Assembly: GCF_030698175.1 (NCBI RefSeq)
Contig: NZ_JAUYNT010000022.1
Location: 1 to 64,000 of the forward strand
DNA length: 64,000 nucleotides
Direction of reading: 5' to 3'
From: Pseudomonas sp.
Lineage (GTDB): Bacteria > Pseudomonadota > Gammaproteobacteria > Pseudomonadales > Pseudomonadaceae
Shown here piece by piece: positions 10,615-20,507 of this stretch; position 1 is the first letter of the stretch; every line of letters begins with the position of its first letter. The position numbers and the translations under genes are program-made. Under the pieces are notes generated by a model. The model was given only the letters and a program-made list of their open reading frames with translations. It did no database searches and was not told where the DNA came from.

Positions 10615-12891
10615 ATGCGCCTGCCACGTTTCATACCCCTTCTGCTACTGGCCTGCACTCACACGGCGCAGGCCAGTTCGGATAACTTCTGCAGCCCCAG
10701 CTGGGTGTTGACGGCCAAGCAGCCCAACCCCTGCAGCAGCCTGGCGTTTCTCAGCCCGGCCAATGACAGCCGGGTCAACCTGCAACTGTTACTGGCGGAT
10801 GCCGGGCGCTTGCAGCTCAGCAACCAAGCGCCGAGTGACGACGAGCTGGTGTTTGGCTACGCCCAAGTGCCGTTCGATGTCAGTCGCTTGCTACTGCCAC
10901 CGAGCACCAACAACTCTGCGGTTAGCGAGCCGGATGCCACGACTGCAGCCCCCGTCGACCCGCAGTTGCAAAAGCTGATCGGCCTGCTTGAGCAGCTCGG
11001 TTTACCCCGCGACGAAGCCCTGCTCGGCGACGACCAACCCTTCGCCGAAGGTGAGGGCAATCGCCAACGCAGCAACAACCGTGAAAACGCCAACGCCTTC
11101 CTCAGCCAACTACTGGCCAGTGAACTGCCTGCCGCCGAACGCCAAGCCCTGGCCTTGCAGCGCTTGCAACTGCTACACAGCTGGCGCACCGAGCAGGCTG
11201 AATCCGCAGCAGCAGAATCTGCAGAACCAGCAGAACCAGCCGAGCAAAGTGAAAGTCTGCCGGCCACTGCGCCCGCAAGCGCCGCAGCTGCCGCAACGCC
11301 CATCACCTCGGCCCTCGGCCAACAATTTGCCACCTATCTACACGGCGCCAGCGCCTTCTACACCGGCGACTTCAGCGCTGCCTTGGCAGACTTTCAGGCC
11401 CTGCGCGACAGCCCACAACCCTGGCTCAAGCAGGCGGCGCTGTATATGTTGGCGCGCACCGAGCTGAACGCCGCCCAAGCCCAGGCTTTCGATGAGTGGG
11501 GCATGCTTGAGAGCAAGCTGCTCGATCAGGCCGCGCTGAACAATACCGACATGGCGTTCCGCACCTACCTCAGCGCCTACCCCCAGGGCAGCTATGCCCA
11601 GTCGGCCAAGGGTTTGCTGCGCAAGGTCTACTGGTTGCAGGACGATCAGTCACGACTGGCCGCCGAATACGCCGAGCAGTTCGCCGCCAACACTGGCGCG
11701 CAAGATGGCCGCCTGACCGAGCTGACCTTAGAGGTGGATGACAAGCTGCTGCTCAACGGCCAGCCAGAAAACATCAGCGACCCGTTATTACTGGCGACCC
11801 TGATCCTCGGCGAGCTGGCACCCCACAGCAAACCCGCAGACAACTTCACCCAGGCGCGCCTGAGCGCCCAACAGAGTCGCTTCAGCGCGCAGCCGCAGCT
11901 CTACAACTACCTGCAAAGTGCGCTGTATTTTTATCTCGACCAGGACCCGGCCAAAACCCTCAGCAGCCTGCCGCCACTGGATGCCAGCCAACCACTGACT
12001 TACCTGAGTTTTAGCCAGCAGAGCCTGCGCGGCTTTGCTCTGGAGGCGCAGCAGGATTGGGCCGGCGCCCAGGCGCTGTGGCTGCAACTCTTGCCGCTGG
12101 CCAAACAACCTTTACAGCACGCACAACTGGAGTTGGCCCTGGCGTTCAACTACGAGCGCGCCCAGCAGCTCGACAAGGTATTCGCCAACGACTCGCCGAT
12201 TCAGACCCAACAACTGCGCGACATTTTGCTGCGCAACGTCGCCGGCCCCGAGTTGCTGCGCGCCCGTAGCAGTGCTGCCAGCAGCAGCGAAGAATCACAA
12301 CTGGCGCTGTTTAGCCTGCTCTACAAGGATTTGCTGCGCGGCCACTACCAAGATTTCCTCAAGGACCTGGCCCTGCTGCCGCAACCCCTGCCGGCCGCGA
12401 AGCTGACCAATCGCCTGGACCTCTGGTACGGCGAGGCGCCGTCCCTGGCGCTGTTCCAGTGGCCCGGCGGCAGCGGCGACGCCGGCTATAACTGCCCGGC
12501 CCTGCGCGATGTGGCAACGCTGCTGGCCAGCAATCCGCAAGACGCTAAAGGCTTGAACTGTTTAGGCGAATTTATCCGCAGCAATGGCCTCGACAGCTTC
12601 CCCCTCGACCAGCAGCCGCCAGCCGATGAATTGGGCGGCAGCCGGTCGCAGTTCGGCGGCAAACGTTACTCGCGCCTGGACGGTTATCTGCAGGTGCTCG
12701 CCGCGCCAACCGCAGCCAATGACGAGCGCGCCTACGCCCTGTACCGCGCCATCAATTGCTTCGCCCCCAGCGGTTACAACGGTTGCGGCCCGCAGGAAAT
12801 CGCCCAGGCGCAGCGCAAACAGTGGTTTCAAAGCCTCAAGAGCCAATACCCAAAAAGCCCTTGGGCGCAATCACTCAAGTACTACTGGTAA
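10615..12891 (+). CDS. Uncharacterised exported helical-repeat protein
   Basis: 758 residues, function not recognised. An N-terminal signal peptide (RFIPLLLLACTHTAQA) predicts export. Residues about 190-230 are an Ala/Glu/Ser/Pro low-complexity linker. The C-terminal two thirds is alanine- and leucine-rich with repeated helical hairpins (FYTGDFSAALADFQALRDS, ALYMLARTELNAAQAQ, QGSYAQSAKGLLRKVYWLQ), suggesting TPR- or Sel1-like solenoid repeats. The preferred start is 10615, as AAGG is six bases upstream; ATG 10609 touches the AAGG. From memory, a similarly placed unknown occurs near metF in P. aeruginosa. The next gene begins at its stop codon, which suggests coupled translation. Confidence 0.75.
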   Translation: MRLPRFIPLLLLACTHTAQASSDNFCSPSWVLTAKQPNPCSSLAFLSPANDSRVNLQLLLADAGRLQLSNQAPSDDELVFGYAQVPFDVSRLLLPPSTNNSAVSEPDATTAAPVDPQLQKLIGLLEQLGLPRDEALLGDDQPFAEGEGNRQRSNNRENANAFLSQLLASELPAAERQALALQRLQLLHSWRTEQAESAAAESAEPAEPAEQSESLPATAPASAAAAATPITSALGQQFATYLHGASAFYTGDFSAALADFQALRDSPQPWLKQAALYMLARTELNAAQAQAFDEWGMLESKLLDQAALNNTDMAFRTYLSAYPQGSYAQSAKGLLRKVYWLQDDQSRLAAEYAEQFAANTGAQDGRLTELTLEVDDKLLLNGQPENISDPLLLATLILGELAPHSKPADNFTQARLSAQQSRFSAQPQLYNYLQSALYFYLDQDPAKTLSSLPPLDASQPLTYLSFSQQSLRGFALEAQQDWAGAQALWLQLLPLAKQPLQHAQLELALAFNYERAQQLDKVFANDSPIQTQQLRDILLRNVAGPELLRARSSAASSSEESQLALFSLLYKDLLRGHYQDFLKDLALLPQPLPAAKLTNRLDLWYGEAPSLALFQWPGGSGDAGYNCPALRDVATLLASNPQDAKGLNCLGEFIRSNGLDSFPLDQQPPADELGGSRSQFGGKRYSRLDGYLQVLAAPTAANDERAYALYRAINCFAPSGYNGCGPQEIAQAQRKQWFQSLKSQYPKSPWAQSLKYYW

Positions 12892-12893
12892 GC

Positions 12894-13613
12894 GTGCGCC
12901 GCTACGCCGCCGCGCTGCTCTGCCTGCTGACACTGCCGGCCACGCCGGCACTGGCGGCTACGGTGGATGCCAGCCAGTACGACGCCTTCTGGTTATGGAG
13001 CGGCGTGCGCCCGCAGCCGGTGCTCGCCCAGGCACGCAGCCTGTATATATTGCAGGGGCAGATCAGCCAACAGCGTTATTCCCACGACCCAACGGCACGC
13101 TTTATCGCCCAAGGGCCGGCAGTCCCCAAGGGCAAGCAAGGGCAGATCTGGCTTAGCTACCGCGCGCAAACCCTCGCCTGGAACCCGCAGGTATACGCCA
13201 GCCTGCTGGCGCAACTGCAACGCTGGCAACGCGGCGGCAATGCCCTGCACGGCATTCAAATCGACTTTGACGCACGCACCCGCCACCTGGATGAATACCT
13301 GGTTTTCCTGCGCGATTTACGCCAACGACTGCCCAAAGAGTACCGCCTGAGCATCACCGGCCTGCTCGACTGGAGCGCCCACGCCGACCCACAGGTGCTC
13401 AACCAACTGCGCGGCGTGGTCGATGAAATCGTCATCCAGACCTACCAAGGCCGCCAGACAATCGCCAACTACCCAGCCTACCTGCCGCAAGTCAGCCGCC
13501 TGCAACTGCCGTTCAAAATCGGCCTGCTGCAGCACGGCGAATGGCAGGCACCGGCGTATCTGGCCGATTCACCGTGGTTTCGTGGCTATGTGGTGTTTTT
13601 GCAAAACCCATAA
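12894..13613 (+). CDS. DUF3142-like exported protein
   Basis: About 239 residues from a GTG at 12894, three bases after the stop of the previous gene. A signal peptide is evident (AAALLCLLTLPATPALA). The mature part has a TIM-barrel-like flow: DAFWLWSGVRP, then HGIQIDFDARTRHLDEYLVFLRDLRQRLP, LSITGLLDW and EIVIQTYQGR. This matches the DUF3142 family of possible glycosidase-like proteins. The D-x-D at IDFDAR could be catalytic. The frame is open further upstream (to 12756), but only the part from the GTG has family features. Likely a partner of the 758-residue protein. Confidence 0.75.
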   Translation: MRRYAAALLCLLTLPATPALAATVDASQYDAFWLWSGVRPQPVLAQARSLYILQGQISQQRYSHDPTARFIAQGPAVPKGKQGQIWLSYRAQTLAWNPQVYASLLAQLQRWQRGGNALHGIQIDFDARTRHLDEYLVFLRDLRQRLPKEYRLSITGLLDWSAHADPQVLNQLRGVVDEIVIQTYQGRQTIANYPAYLPQVSRLQLPFKIGLLQHGEWQAPAYLADSPWFRGYVVFLQNP

Positions 13614-13688
13614 GTGCTGGCCTGGACCACGGGCCACTGGTCGCCAAGCCGGCATTTGCCCACTAGTCGCACAGCCACCTTGCTCTGT

Positions 13689-13694
13689 TATACT
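13689..13694 (+). promoter_or_regulatory. Candidate -10 box for the helicase gene
   Basis: TATACT at 13689-13694 lies 139 bp ahead of the helicase start in a gap with no other gene. I cannot find a good -35 at proper spacing, so this is tentative. It implies a long 5' leader of about 130 nt. Confidence 0.35.
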
Positions 13695-13832
13695 CCGGGC
13701 TCCCGTCAGGCTTGCGCCCGGACACTCGGCACCTTTGCCCAGTAGGACCGGTCGGGAGTGCTCTGCCAGAGCGCCTCATGCCAGACACCATCGCCCTCTC
13801 GAGCTCAGCTCGTTACTCAGACAGGATTACTC

Positions 13833-15743
13833 ATGTCCTTTGCTTCCCTCGGTCTCTCCGAGGCTTTAGTCCGCGCCGTCGAGGCTGCCGGCTACACCGA
13901 ACCTACCCCAGTGCAATTGCGGGCCATCCCTGCGGTATTGCAAGGTCGCGACCTGATGGTAGCGGCCCAGACTGGTACCGGTAAAACGGGCGGCTTCGCC
14001 CTGCCCGTATTGGAGCGCCTGTTCCCAGGCGGCCACCCGGACCGCGAACATCGCCACGGCCCACGCCAACCCCGGGTACTGGTGCTAACACCGACCCGCG
14101 AACTGGCCGCCCAGGTGCACGACAGCTTTAAGCTGTATGCCCGTGATCTTAAGTTTGTCAGCGCCTGCATCTTTGGCGGCGTCGGCATGAACCCGCAAGT
14201 GCAAGCCATGGCCCGTGGCGTCGACGTTCTGGTCGCCTGCCCTGGCCGCTTGCTCGACCTGGCCAGCAAGGGCAGCGTCGACCTGTCGCGGGTCGAAACT
14301 CTGATCCTCGACGAAGCCGACCGCATGCTCGACATGGGCTTCGTGCATGACGTGAAAAAGGTCCTGGCTCGTCTGCCGGCCAAACGCCAGAACCTGCTGT
14401 TCTCGGCGACCTTCTCGAAAGACATCACCGATCTGGCCGGCAAATTACTGCACAACCCAGAACGCATCGAAGTCACGCCGCCGAACACCACGGTTGAGCG
14501 CATCGAGCAACGGGTGTACCGCCTACCCGCCAGTCACAAGCGCGCATTGTTGGCGCACTTGATTACCGCTGGCGCCTGGGAACAGGTGCTGGTGTTTACC
14601 CGCACCAAACACGGCGCCAACCGCTTGGCCGAGTTCCTCGACAAGCACGGCCTGTCGTCGGTGGCGATCCACGGTAACAAGAGCCAGAACGCCCGCACCA
14701 AGGCCCTGGCTGACTTTAAAAGCAACCAGGTCCGGATTTTGGTGGCCACCGATATCGCCGCCCGCGGCCTGGATATCGATCAGTTGCCCCACGTGGTTAA
14801 CTTCGAACTGCCCAATATCGAAGAAGATTACGTGCACCGCATTGGCCGTACCGGCCGGGCCGGGCGCAGTGGTGAGGCGATCTCCCTGGTCGCGCCGGAC
14901 GAAGAGAAGCTGCTCAAGGGCATCGAGCGGATGACCAAGCAGAAAATCGCCGACGGCGACCTGCTCGGTTTTGACTCCAGCACCGTGGAAGCCGAACGCC
15001 CAGAAGTGCGCGAACGTCCAGACGTGCGTGGCCGTGGCAGTCGCGAACCGCGCGACCCGAACACCCCCAACGGTGGCGGCGAGCGGCATGGCGGCGGCCG
15101 TAAAGACAAAGGCAAAGACACCGGCAAGGACAAACCCGCCAGCCAGGGCCGCAGCCAACCAGCCTCGCGCGAGCCACGCCAACCGCGCAGCAACGCCTCG
15201 GCGGCAGCGCCACGGCCAACTCCGGCGCCGCGCCCGAGTGATGATCGCGCACCGGACGAGTTCCGTGATGACGAAGTGGACAACTTCGGCAACCGCGCCG
15301 ACTACGTCAGCCCGAACCAGAACAAGCAGCAAAACCGTGGTCGGCGCCCCGCCGCCAGCGGTCCAAGTGCGAGCAATGGGGTTGGTCAGCCAGCGCGCAG
15401 CCAAGACGGCAAACCCGCTCAAGGTCGTCGTCCGGCCGCTGCCGGTGGTCGTACTGGCGGCGGCGCCAGCGCTGGCGGCCAGCCACGTAGCGGTGGCGGC
15501 GGGCGGGGCGGTCAATCGCGCAGCAGTGGCGCGGCACGTGATTCATCCCGTGGCGACTCCTCTCGCGGTGAGCCACAGCGCCAAGAGCCCGCAGTTAGAA
15601 GCAGCCGCGACAGCCAGCCGGTGATTGTGCACAAAGAGTCCAAGCGTGATCGCTTGCCCACTCCCGAGCAGCTCGATCAACTGCCCAGCCGTCCACGCAG
15701 CGAGCGCCCGGCACTGCTGACGCGTAACCGCGACAGCCAGTAG
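13833..15743 (+). CDS. rhlE: DEAD-box ATP-dependent RNA helicase, RhlE type
   Basis: 636 residues. The Q-motif ([13 protein letters not shown]), Walker [21 protein letters not shown] box ([14 protein letters not shown]), SATF and [13 protein letters not shown] are in order within the first 370 residues. The last 240 residues are a disordered, basic Arg/Gly/Ser/Pro tail typical of RhlE-like helicases, which unwind rRNA or mRNA in ribosome assembly and cold adaptation. The start at 13833 has AGGA seven bases upstream; the open frame begins at 13758 but those codons are unrelated. The symbol is by family; Pseudomonas carries several RhlE paralogues. A bidirectional terminator follows. Confidence 0.93.
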   Translation: MSFASLGLSEALVRAVEAAGYTEPTPVQLRAIPAVLQGRDLMVAAQTGTGKTGGFALPVLERLFPGGHPDREHRHGPRQPRVLVLTPTRELAAQVHDSFKLYARDLKFVSACIFGGVGMNPQVQAMARGVDVLVACPGRLLDLASKGSVDLSRVETLILDEADRMLDMGFVHDVKKVLARLPAKRQNLLFSATFSKDITDLAGKLLHNPERIEVTPPNTTVERIEQRVYRLPASHKRALLAHLITAGAWEQVLVFTRTKHGANRLAEFLDKHGLSSVAIHGNKSQNARTKALADFKSNQVRILVATDIAARGLDIDQLPHVVNFELPNIEEDYVHRIGRTGRAGRSGEAISLVAPDEEKLLKGIERMTKQKIADGDLLGFDSSTVEAERPEVRERPDVRGRGSREPRDPNTPNGGGERHGGGRKDKGKDTGKDKPASQGRSQPASREPRQPRSNASAAAPRPTPAPRPSDDRAPDEFRDDEVDNFGNRADYVSPNQNKQQNRGRRPAASGPSASNGVGQPARSQDGKPAQGRRPAAAGGRTGGGASAGGQPRSGGGGRGGQSRSSGAARDSSRGDSSRGEPQRQEPAVRSSRDSQPVIVHKESKRDRLPTPEQLDQLPSRPRSERPALLTRNRDSQ

Positions 15744-15753
15744 TTCAGGCAAT

Positions 15754-15796
15754 AAAAAACGCCGGCCCCATCACTTAATCGGGCCGGCGTTTTTTA
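15754..15796. terminator. Bidirectional terminator between helicase and yceI
   Basis: A stem of about 14 bp (AAAAACGCCGGCCC / GGGCCGGCGTTTTT) with a 12-nt loop, A-rich on one side and T-rich on the other, serves both convergent genes. Confidence 0.92.
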
Positions 15797-15820
15797 TGGT
15801 GTTGCGTAAAGCCGTAGCTC

Positions 15821-16399
15821 TTACTGACGCACGCCTTCGAACGAGATGATCAGCTGCACGTCCTGGGACACCGGGCCGAGATCCTTCTGAATATCGAAGT
15901 CTTTCAGGTGCAAGCTGGTGCTGCCTTCGAAACCGGCGCGGTAGCCGCCCCAAGGATCCTTGCCTTCACCGATGAACTTGGCGGCGATCACTACCGGCTT
16001 GGTCACCCCGTTCAGGGTCAGATTACCGCTGATATCGGCAGTGCCAGTGCCGGTGGACTTCACCGCCGTCGACTCAAAGCTGGCGCTCGGATACTTGCTG
16101 ACATTCAGGAAGTCATCGCTGCGCAGGTGCTTGTCGCGCTCGGCATGGTTGCTATCCAGGCTGGCCGTGTTCAGATTGACCTTAACCTTACTGGCCTCGG
16201 GTTGGCCGGCATCAAAGCTGAAACTGCCATCAAAGTCTTTAAAAGTGCCATACAGCCAGCTATAGCCCAGATGGCTGATCTTGAAATTGACGAAGGCGTG
16301 CTGGCCCTTCTTATCAATCACATAATCCGCCGCCATGGCTTGAGTGGCACTGAACAAAGCAGAGCCAAGCGCCAGAGCAGCGAGAGTTTTTTTCAACAT
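15821..16399 (-). CDS. YceI family periplasmic lipid-binding protein
   Basis: 192 residues with a signal peptide (residues 1-23, ending TQAMA). The lipocalin-like YceI fold is marked by [28 protein letters not shown] read in sections and the [13 protein letters not shown] block. YceI proteins bind polyprenoids or amphiphiles. The cytochrome b561 gene lies 12 bp upstream on the same strand, a pairing common in proteobacteria. In P. aeruginosa the counterpart is, as I recall, secreted protease PasP; that activity is not deducible here. Confidence 0.93.
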   Translation of the reverse strand: MLKKTLAALALGSALFSATQAMAADYVIDKKGQHAFVNFKISHLGYSWLYGTFKDFDGSFSFDAGQPEASKVKVNLNTASLDSNHAERDKHLRSDDFLNVSKYPSASFESTAVKSTGTGTADISGNLTLNGVTKPVVIAAKFIGEGKDPWGGYRAGFEGSTSLHLKDFDIQKDLGPVSQDVQLIISFEGVRQ

Positions 16400-16411
16400 G
16401 GTTACGCTTCC

Positions 16412-16984
16412 TTACTTATCGGGTTGAGAATTAGTTGCGGCGCGCCCAAGCATGCGCAGCAGGGTCAGATCACGGTCAAAATAGTGGTGTTTCAAAGCGG
16501 CCAGCCCATGCAATACCGCCAAAACGACCAGCACCCAGGCCAGGTATTCATGCACCAGCCCGGCCAGGTCTTCCTGATTCGGCAGGCCGCTGAGCAGCGC
16601 CGGCACCTCGAACCAGTCGAATACACTGATGCCCTGGCCATCGGCGGTAGAGATCAGGTAGCCGGCAATCATCATTGCAAACAGGCCCAGGTACAGCAGG
16701 CCATGGCCGAGCTTGGCGCCCAGCCGGGTCAGCCGACTGTAGCTACTCAGCGGCAAGGGCAACGGGCTGAGAAAACGCCACAGCAGCCGCAGCAACATCA
16801 CCGCGAGCAGCAGCAGGCCAATACTCTTGTGCAGCTCTGGGCCGGTTTGCCGCCAAGCACTGTAGTAGTCCAGCTCGACCATCCACAGACCCAGCCCAAA
16901 CAAGCCGAAGAACACCAGCGCCACCAGCCAATGCACCGAGAGACTGACCAGACCATAGCCATTAGGAGAGTTACGCCACTGCAT
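16412..16984 (-). CDS. Cytochrome b561 family protein
   Basis: 190 residues with four transmembrane helices. Histidines in LSVHWLVAL, PELHKSIG, LGHGLLYLG and VHEYLAWVL match the four haem b ligands of the CybB family, which carry electrons across the inner membrane. The start MQWRNSPNGYG at 16984 fits the family; the frame is open to 17047, but the extra residues are atypical. It leads the yceI operon and may serve a periplasmic redox partner. Confidence 0.9.
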   Translation of the reverse strand: MQWRNSPNGYGLVSLSVHWLVALVFFGLFGLGLWMVELDYYSAWRQTGPELHKSIGLLLLAVMLLRLLWRFLSPLPLPLSSYSRLTRLGAKLGHGLLYLGLFAMMIAGYLISTADGQGISVFDWFEVPALLSGLPNQEDLAGLVHEYLAWVLVVLAVLHGLAALKHHYFDRDLTLLRMLGRAATNSQPDK

Positions 16985-17224
16985 TGCCAAAACGTCCAGA
17001 AAACTGATTGTGTACAGATTAGAGATAAAACCATCGATTAAAAGCACAAATTATTGTTCAGAAACATCAAGAAAAACGATAGTTAACCCACCGGTCTTGA
17101 GCCTCAGCCTAAACCCAGCAGGCGCGGTTCAGCGGGACGACGCTAAACTGTGCGCGGCCCAGGTTTGCCCGGTGCAACCAACGATGACCCTGTCCACAAC
17201 AAAGACTCAGCAAGGACCCCGCAA

Positions 17225-18883
17225 ATGCTGCTTTGGCTTAGAACTTACCGCGCGCAGTTGCTGGCCGGCGACATCAGCGCCGGCATCATCGTGGTGCTGA
17301 TGATGGTGCCACAGGGCATGGCCTATGCCGTGGTGGCCGGTTTGCCACCGATCATTGGCCTGTATGCCAGCATTTTACCGGCGCTGGCCTATGCGCTCTT
17401 TGGCAGCAGCAGGGTGCAGTCGGTTGGGCCCATGGCGATCACCTCGCTGATGACCGCCACCTCCCTGGCGGCGCTGGCCCCCAGCGGCTCAGACCTGTAT
17501 GTGGCGATGGCCGCGCAAATGGCGTTGATCGCCGGTTTGGTCTTGCTGCTCTGCGGCGTGTTGCGCCTGGGGTTTTTGGCGCACTTCCTGAGCCGGCCGG
17601 TGTTAAGCGGCTTTACCACCGGCGCGGCGCTATTGATTGGCGCCAGCCAGTTCAAGGCGCTAATGGGCGGTTCCCTGAGCGAGCTGAACCTGCCCGGCGC
17701 CAGCATCGGCCTGCTGTCCTTGCTGGCCCTGTGGCTGGGCAAGGAGCAGCTGGCGCCGCTGCTCGGCAAACTCGGCTTCAGCCTCAATCGCGCCGCCATG
17801 CTGAGCAAGTTGGCGCCGGTGCTGGTGCTGGCCGTAGCGACCCTGAGCGTCTGGCAACTGGGCCTGCAGCATGCCGGCGTGGTGGTGCTCGGCCCGGTGG
17901 CGCAAGGGCTGCCCAGTTTAGGCCTGCCGAACCTAGAGTTCGCGCAACTGCAAAGCTTGCTGGCGCCTGCGCTGCTGATTGGTTTTATTATTTTTCTGTC
18001 CGGTCAATCGGCCTCGGTGGCGCTGGCGCAAAAACGCGGCGAGCGGATCAACAGCAACAGTGAGCTGCTGGGCCTGGGCGCTGCCAACTTGGCCAGCGCG
18101 TTTTCCGGCAGCTTTGCGGTGACCGGCAGTATTTCCCGCTCGGCGGTTAACTACGCCGCCGGCGCCAATACGCCGCTGGCCAGTGTGATCAGCGCCGGCC
18201 TGATGGCGCTGCTGCTGTGCGTGCCCACCGGCTGGCTGGCCTTGCTGCCGCTGCCGGCGTTGGCCGCCAGCATCATTATTGCGGTGCTCGGCATGCTCGA
18301 CTTCGACACCCCACGGCAAGCCTGGCGCTTTGATCGCAGCGATGCCGTGGCCTGGCTGGCCACCTTGGCCGGGGTGTTGCTGCTGGGGGTCGAAAGCGGG
18401 GTGATTATTGGCGTGATGCTGTCGCTGGGCAGCCTGATTTGGCGGGCCAGCCGGCCACACATTGCGGTGCTCGGGCGGATTGCCGGCAGTGAGCACTTTC
18501 GCAATATCAAACGCCACACGGCGCAAACCCATCCGCAGATTCTGCTGCTGCGGATCGATTCGGGGATGTTTTTTGGCAACGCCGAACTGATCAGCGACCG
18601 CGTGCTGGAATCGCTGCAAACTGAAACCAAGCATGTGGTGCTGGTGCTGTCGGCAGTCAATCTGATCGACACCAGCGCGCTCTACAGCCTGGCCGAACTC
18701 AATCGCAACCTGCTCAACCGTTCGATTAAGTTGCATCTGGCCGAGGTCAAAGGGCCGCTGATGGACCGCCTGCAGCAGAGTGATTTATTACTCAAACCCC
18801 TCAGCGGCCAGGTGTTCCTTAGCGCCGCCATAGCCTTCGACAGCCTGCACGCAGAGCTGCAAGGCCACGGAGCTAAAGGCTAG
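17225..18883 (+). CDS. SulP family anion transporter with STAS domain
   Basis: 552 residues: about 11-12 membrane segments in the first 400, opening with the SulP signature GLPPIIGLYASILPALAYALFG read in parts. A C-terminal STAS domain follows (ILLLRIDSGMFFGNAE, VLVLSAVNLIDTSALYSL), as in sulfate and bicarbonate permeases. Inner membrane; the substrate (sulfate, bicarbonate, dicarboxylate) cannot be assigned. AAGGA precedes the ATG at 17225. It converges on the amine oxidase gene with only 3 bp between stops; a weak AGGTTTT/AAAACCT hairpin spans both stop codons. Confidence 0.93.
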   Translation: MLLWLRTYRAQLLAGDISAGIIVVLMMVPQGMAYAVVAGLPPIIGLYASILPALAYALFGSSRVQSVGPMAITSLMTATSLAALAPSGSDLYVAMAAQMALIAGLVLLLCGVLRLGFLAHFLSRPVLSGFTTGAALLIGASQFKALMGGSLSELNLPGASIGLLSLLALWLGKEQLAPLLGKLGFSLNRAAMLSKLAPVLVLAVATLSVWQLGLQHAGVVVLGPVAQGLPSLGLPNLEFAQLQSLLAPALLIGFIIFLSGQSASVALAQKRGERINSNSELLGLGAANLASAFSGSFAVTGSISRSAVNYAAGANTPLASVISAGLMALLLCVPTGWLALLPLPALAASIIIAVLGMLDFDTPRQAWRFDRSDAVAWLATLAGVLLLGVESGVIIGVMLSLGSLIWRASRPHIAVLGRIAGSEHFRNIKRHTAQTHPQILLLRIDSGMFFGNAELISDRVLESLQTETKHVVLVLSAVNLIDTSALYSLAELNRNLLNRSIKLHLAEVKGPLMDRLQQSDLLLKPLSGQVFLSAAIAFDSLHAELQGHGAKG

Positions 18884-18886
18884 GTT

Positions 18887-20353
18887 TTAGTTAAAAAACC
18901 TGGAGAAGAATCCTGGCTGTTTAACCGCGGGCTTGCCCTTGTCGGCCACCGTTGGCACGGTTGCCGGCTCGGCGTTTTTGCCGCTGCTGAGCGCTTGCAG
19001 CTGCTCGGCGGCGCGCTTGCCACTGCGCAGGGCGCCTTCCAGGGTGCCTGGATAGAGCGCATCGGTATGTTCACCGGCAAAGGCCAGGCGTTGCTGCGGT
19101 TGCGCCCATAGTTGCCAGAAGCGGCTCATTTGCCCCGGACCAAAGGCCAGATACGCCCCGCCGATACCGGCGTCGGCGCTGTAACGGCGCATCTCATAGC
19201 CACTGTAAGCACCGCGCGCCTTCGGATAAAAGGAATGCAGCCGGATCAATACCTGATCGGCCACTTGCCGGTCGCCAAAGCTCTTCAGTAAACGGGCGTT
19301 GTCGCCGGACAGGTTGATCAGCACATTGGCGCCACCTTTAATCGCCGGCTCGATCCAAAGCATGCCCAGACCTTGGTCACTGTAAATCTCGCCGGTCAGG
19401 CGCGCCTTGCTGTCCCACACCGGAGTTTTGAACTTCAGCAGAATCTGGTCACGCCAACCGTAGTTGGTGCCTTGCAGCGCGGCCTGACGCGGCGCATCCA
19501 AAGCCGGCTGCAGCTGAATCTTCGCCAAGGCCCGCAGCGGCACGGCCATCACCACGTAGTCGGCATGGTAACCAACGGCGCCGGCCTTCACGGTTACGCC
19601 ATCTTTGTCCTGAATGATCGCCGACACCGCCGAATTGGTCTTAATCACCTTCAGCTGCTTAAGAAAGGCCTGAGCCAACACCTGGCTGCCGCCGGGCAAA
19701 CGGGCGGCGCGTTGGTCGCGCTCATCGACGCCGCGATTAACCCGCGCCTGCTGCACCAGATACAGCAAGGACAGCCGCGAAGGCTCGTCGTAGCGGGCGC
19801 GAATGCGCTGGTTAACCAACTGCCGCGCCGTAGGGTCAAGCTTCAGCTGGTCGAGCCAAACGGCGACGTTACGCTGATCGAGCGCCACCAGCGCGTTGTT
19901 GACAGTGGGCTTGAGCGGGTCGTCCATGGACGCGGCCAGCTGATCCAAGGCTTTCTCATACGCCTTGAGGCCCGCCGCAGTGGTCGGCTTGGTTTTTTCC
20001 AGATCGGCAAAATTGAAATACTGACCATTGATCAGATAACCCGGCACCCGCACGAAATCCGGGGCGTCCTGGGTCTTTAACTTGAAGCGTTCGAGGTAGC
20101 CATTCAGGGTCGGCTGCGCCTTGGCGCTGCCAATCCACTCGCTGGCCGCCAGGCCCGAGCGGCCGCCAATGGAGGCTTTGGCTTCCAGCAGAGTCACCTG
20201 CCAACCGGCCTGCTGCAGTTCATAGGCCGCCGACAGCCCAGACAAACCGCCACCCACCACAATCGCCACCGGCGGTTTATCTTGAGCGTGCGCCTGGACG
20301 CCGAACAAACCCACTACCACTAGCGCTGATGCGCGCAACCAACCGGCCACCAT
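18887..20353 (-). CDS. Exported flavin-containing amine oxidase family protein
   Basis: 488 residues. After a signal peptide (about residues 1-23, ending VQAHA), a dinucleotide-binding motif VVGGGLSGLSAAYELQQAG (32-50) and EAKASIGGRSG bind FAD. The C-terminal FAGEHTDALYPGTLEGALRSG closes the FAD site, as in monoamine oxidases. Substrate unknown; periplasmic or envelope location is inferred. AGGGG lies eight bases before the ATG at 20353; longer in-frame extension to 20518 would overlap the divergent bioA start and looks non-coding. Confidence 0.9.
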   Translation of the reverse strand: MVAGWLRASALVVVGLFGVQAHAQDKPPVAIVVGGGLSGLSAAYELQQAGWQVTLLEAKASIGGRSGLAASEWIGSAKAQPTLNGYLERFKLKTQDAPDFVRVPGYLINGQYFNFADLEKTKPTTAAGLKAYEKALDQLAASMDDPLKPTVNNALVALDQRNVAVWLDQLKLDPTARQLVNQRIRARYDEPSRLSLLYLVQQARVNRGVDERDQRAARLPGGSQVLAQAFLKQLKVIKTNSAVSAIIQDKDGVTVKAGAVGYHADYVVMAVPLRALAKIQLQPALDAPRQAALQGTNYGWRDQILLKFKTPVWDSKARLTGEIYSDQGLGMLWIEPAIKGGANVLINLSGDNARLLKSFGDRQVADQVLIRLHSFYPKARGAYSGYEMRRYSADAGIGGAYLAFGPGQMSRFWQLWAQPQQRLAFAGEHTDALYPGTLEGALRSGKRAAEQLQALSSGKNAEPATVPTVADKGKPAVKQPGFFSRFFN

Positions 20354-20507
20354 GTACAAACCCCTGCAGAGCCAAAGCTCAATTAAAATCAACGGCGCGC
20401 AGGATACCCCTGCACCGATACGCGGGCCAGACGTATCCGACGCCGTGGCGCGAACCCGCCCGCGCGCATCTGATAGGCTTGGCCGATTGCAAAAGGAGCA
20501 CACGCCG

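Noticed and set aside
14523..15515. 330-codon reading frame opposite the helicase tail
   Set aside because: It reflects the Arg/Gly/Ala-rich low-complexity tail of the helicase read backward, giving an artificial Ala/Val/Thr-rich chain.
15908..17041. 377-codon reading frame opposite yceI and cytochrome b561
   Set aside because: It crosses two convincing genes in antisense, is rich in Gln and His with no domain, and lacks a ribosome site.
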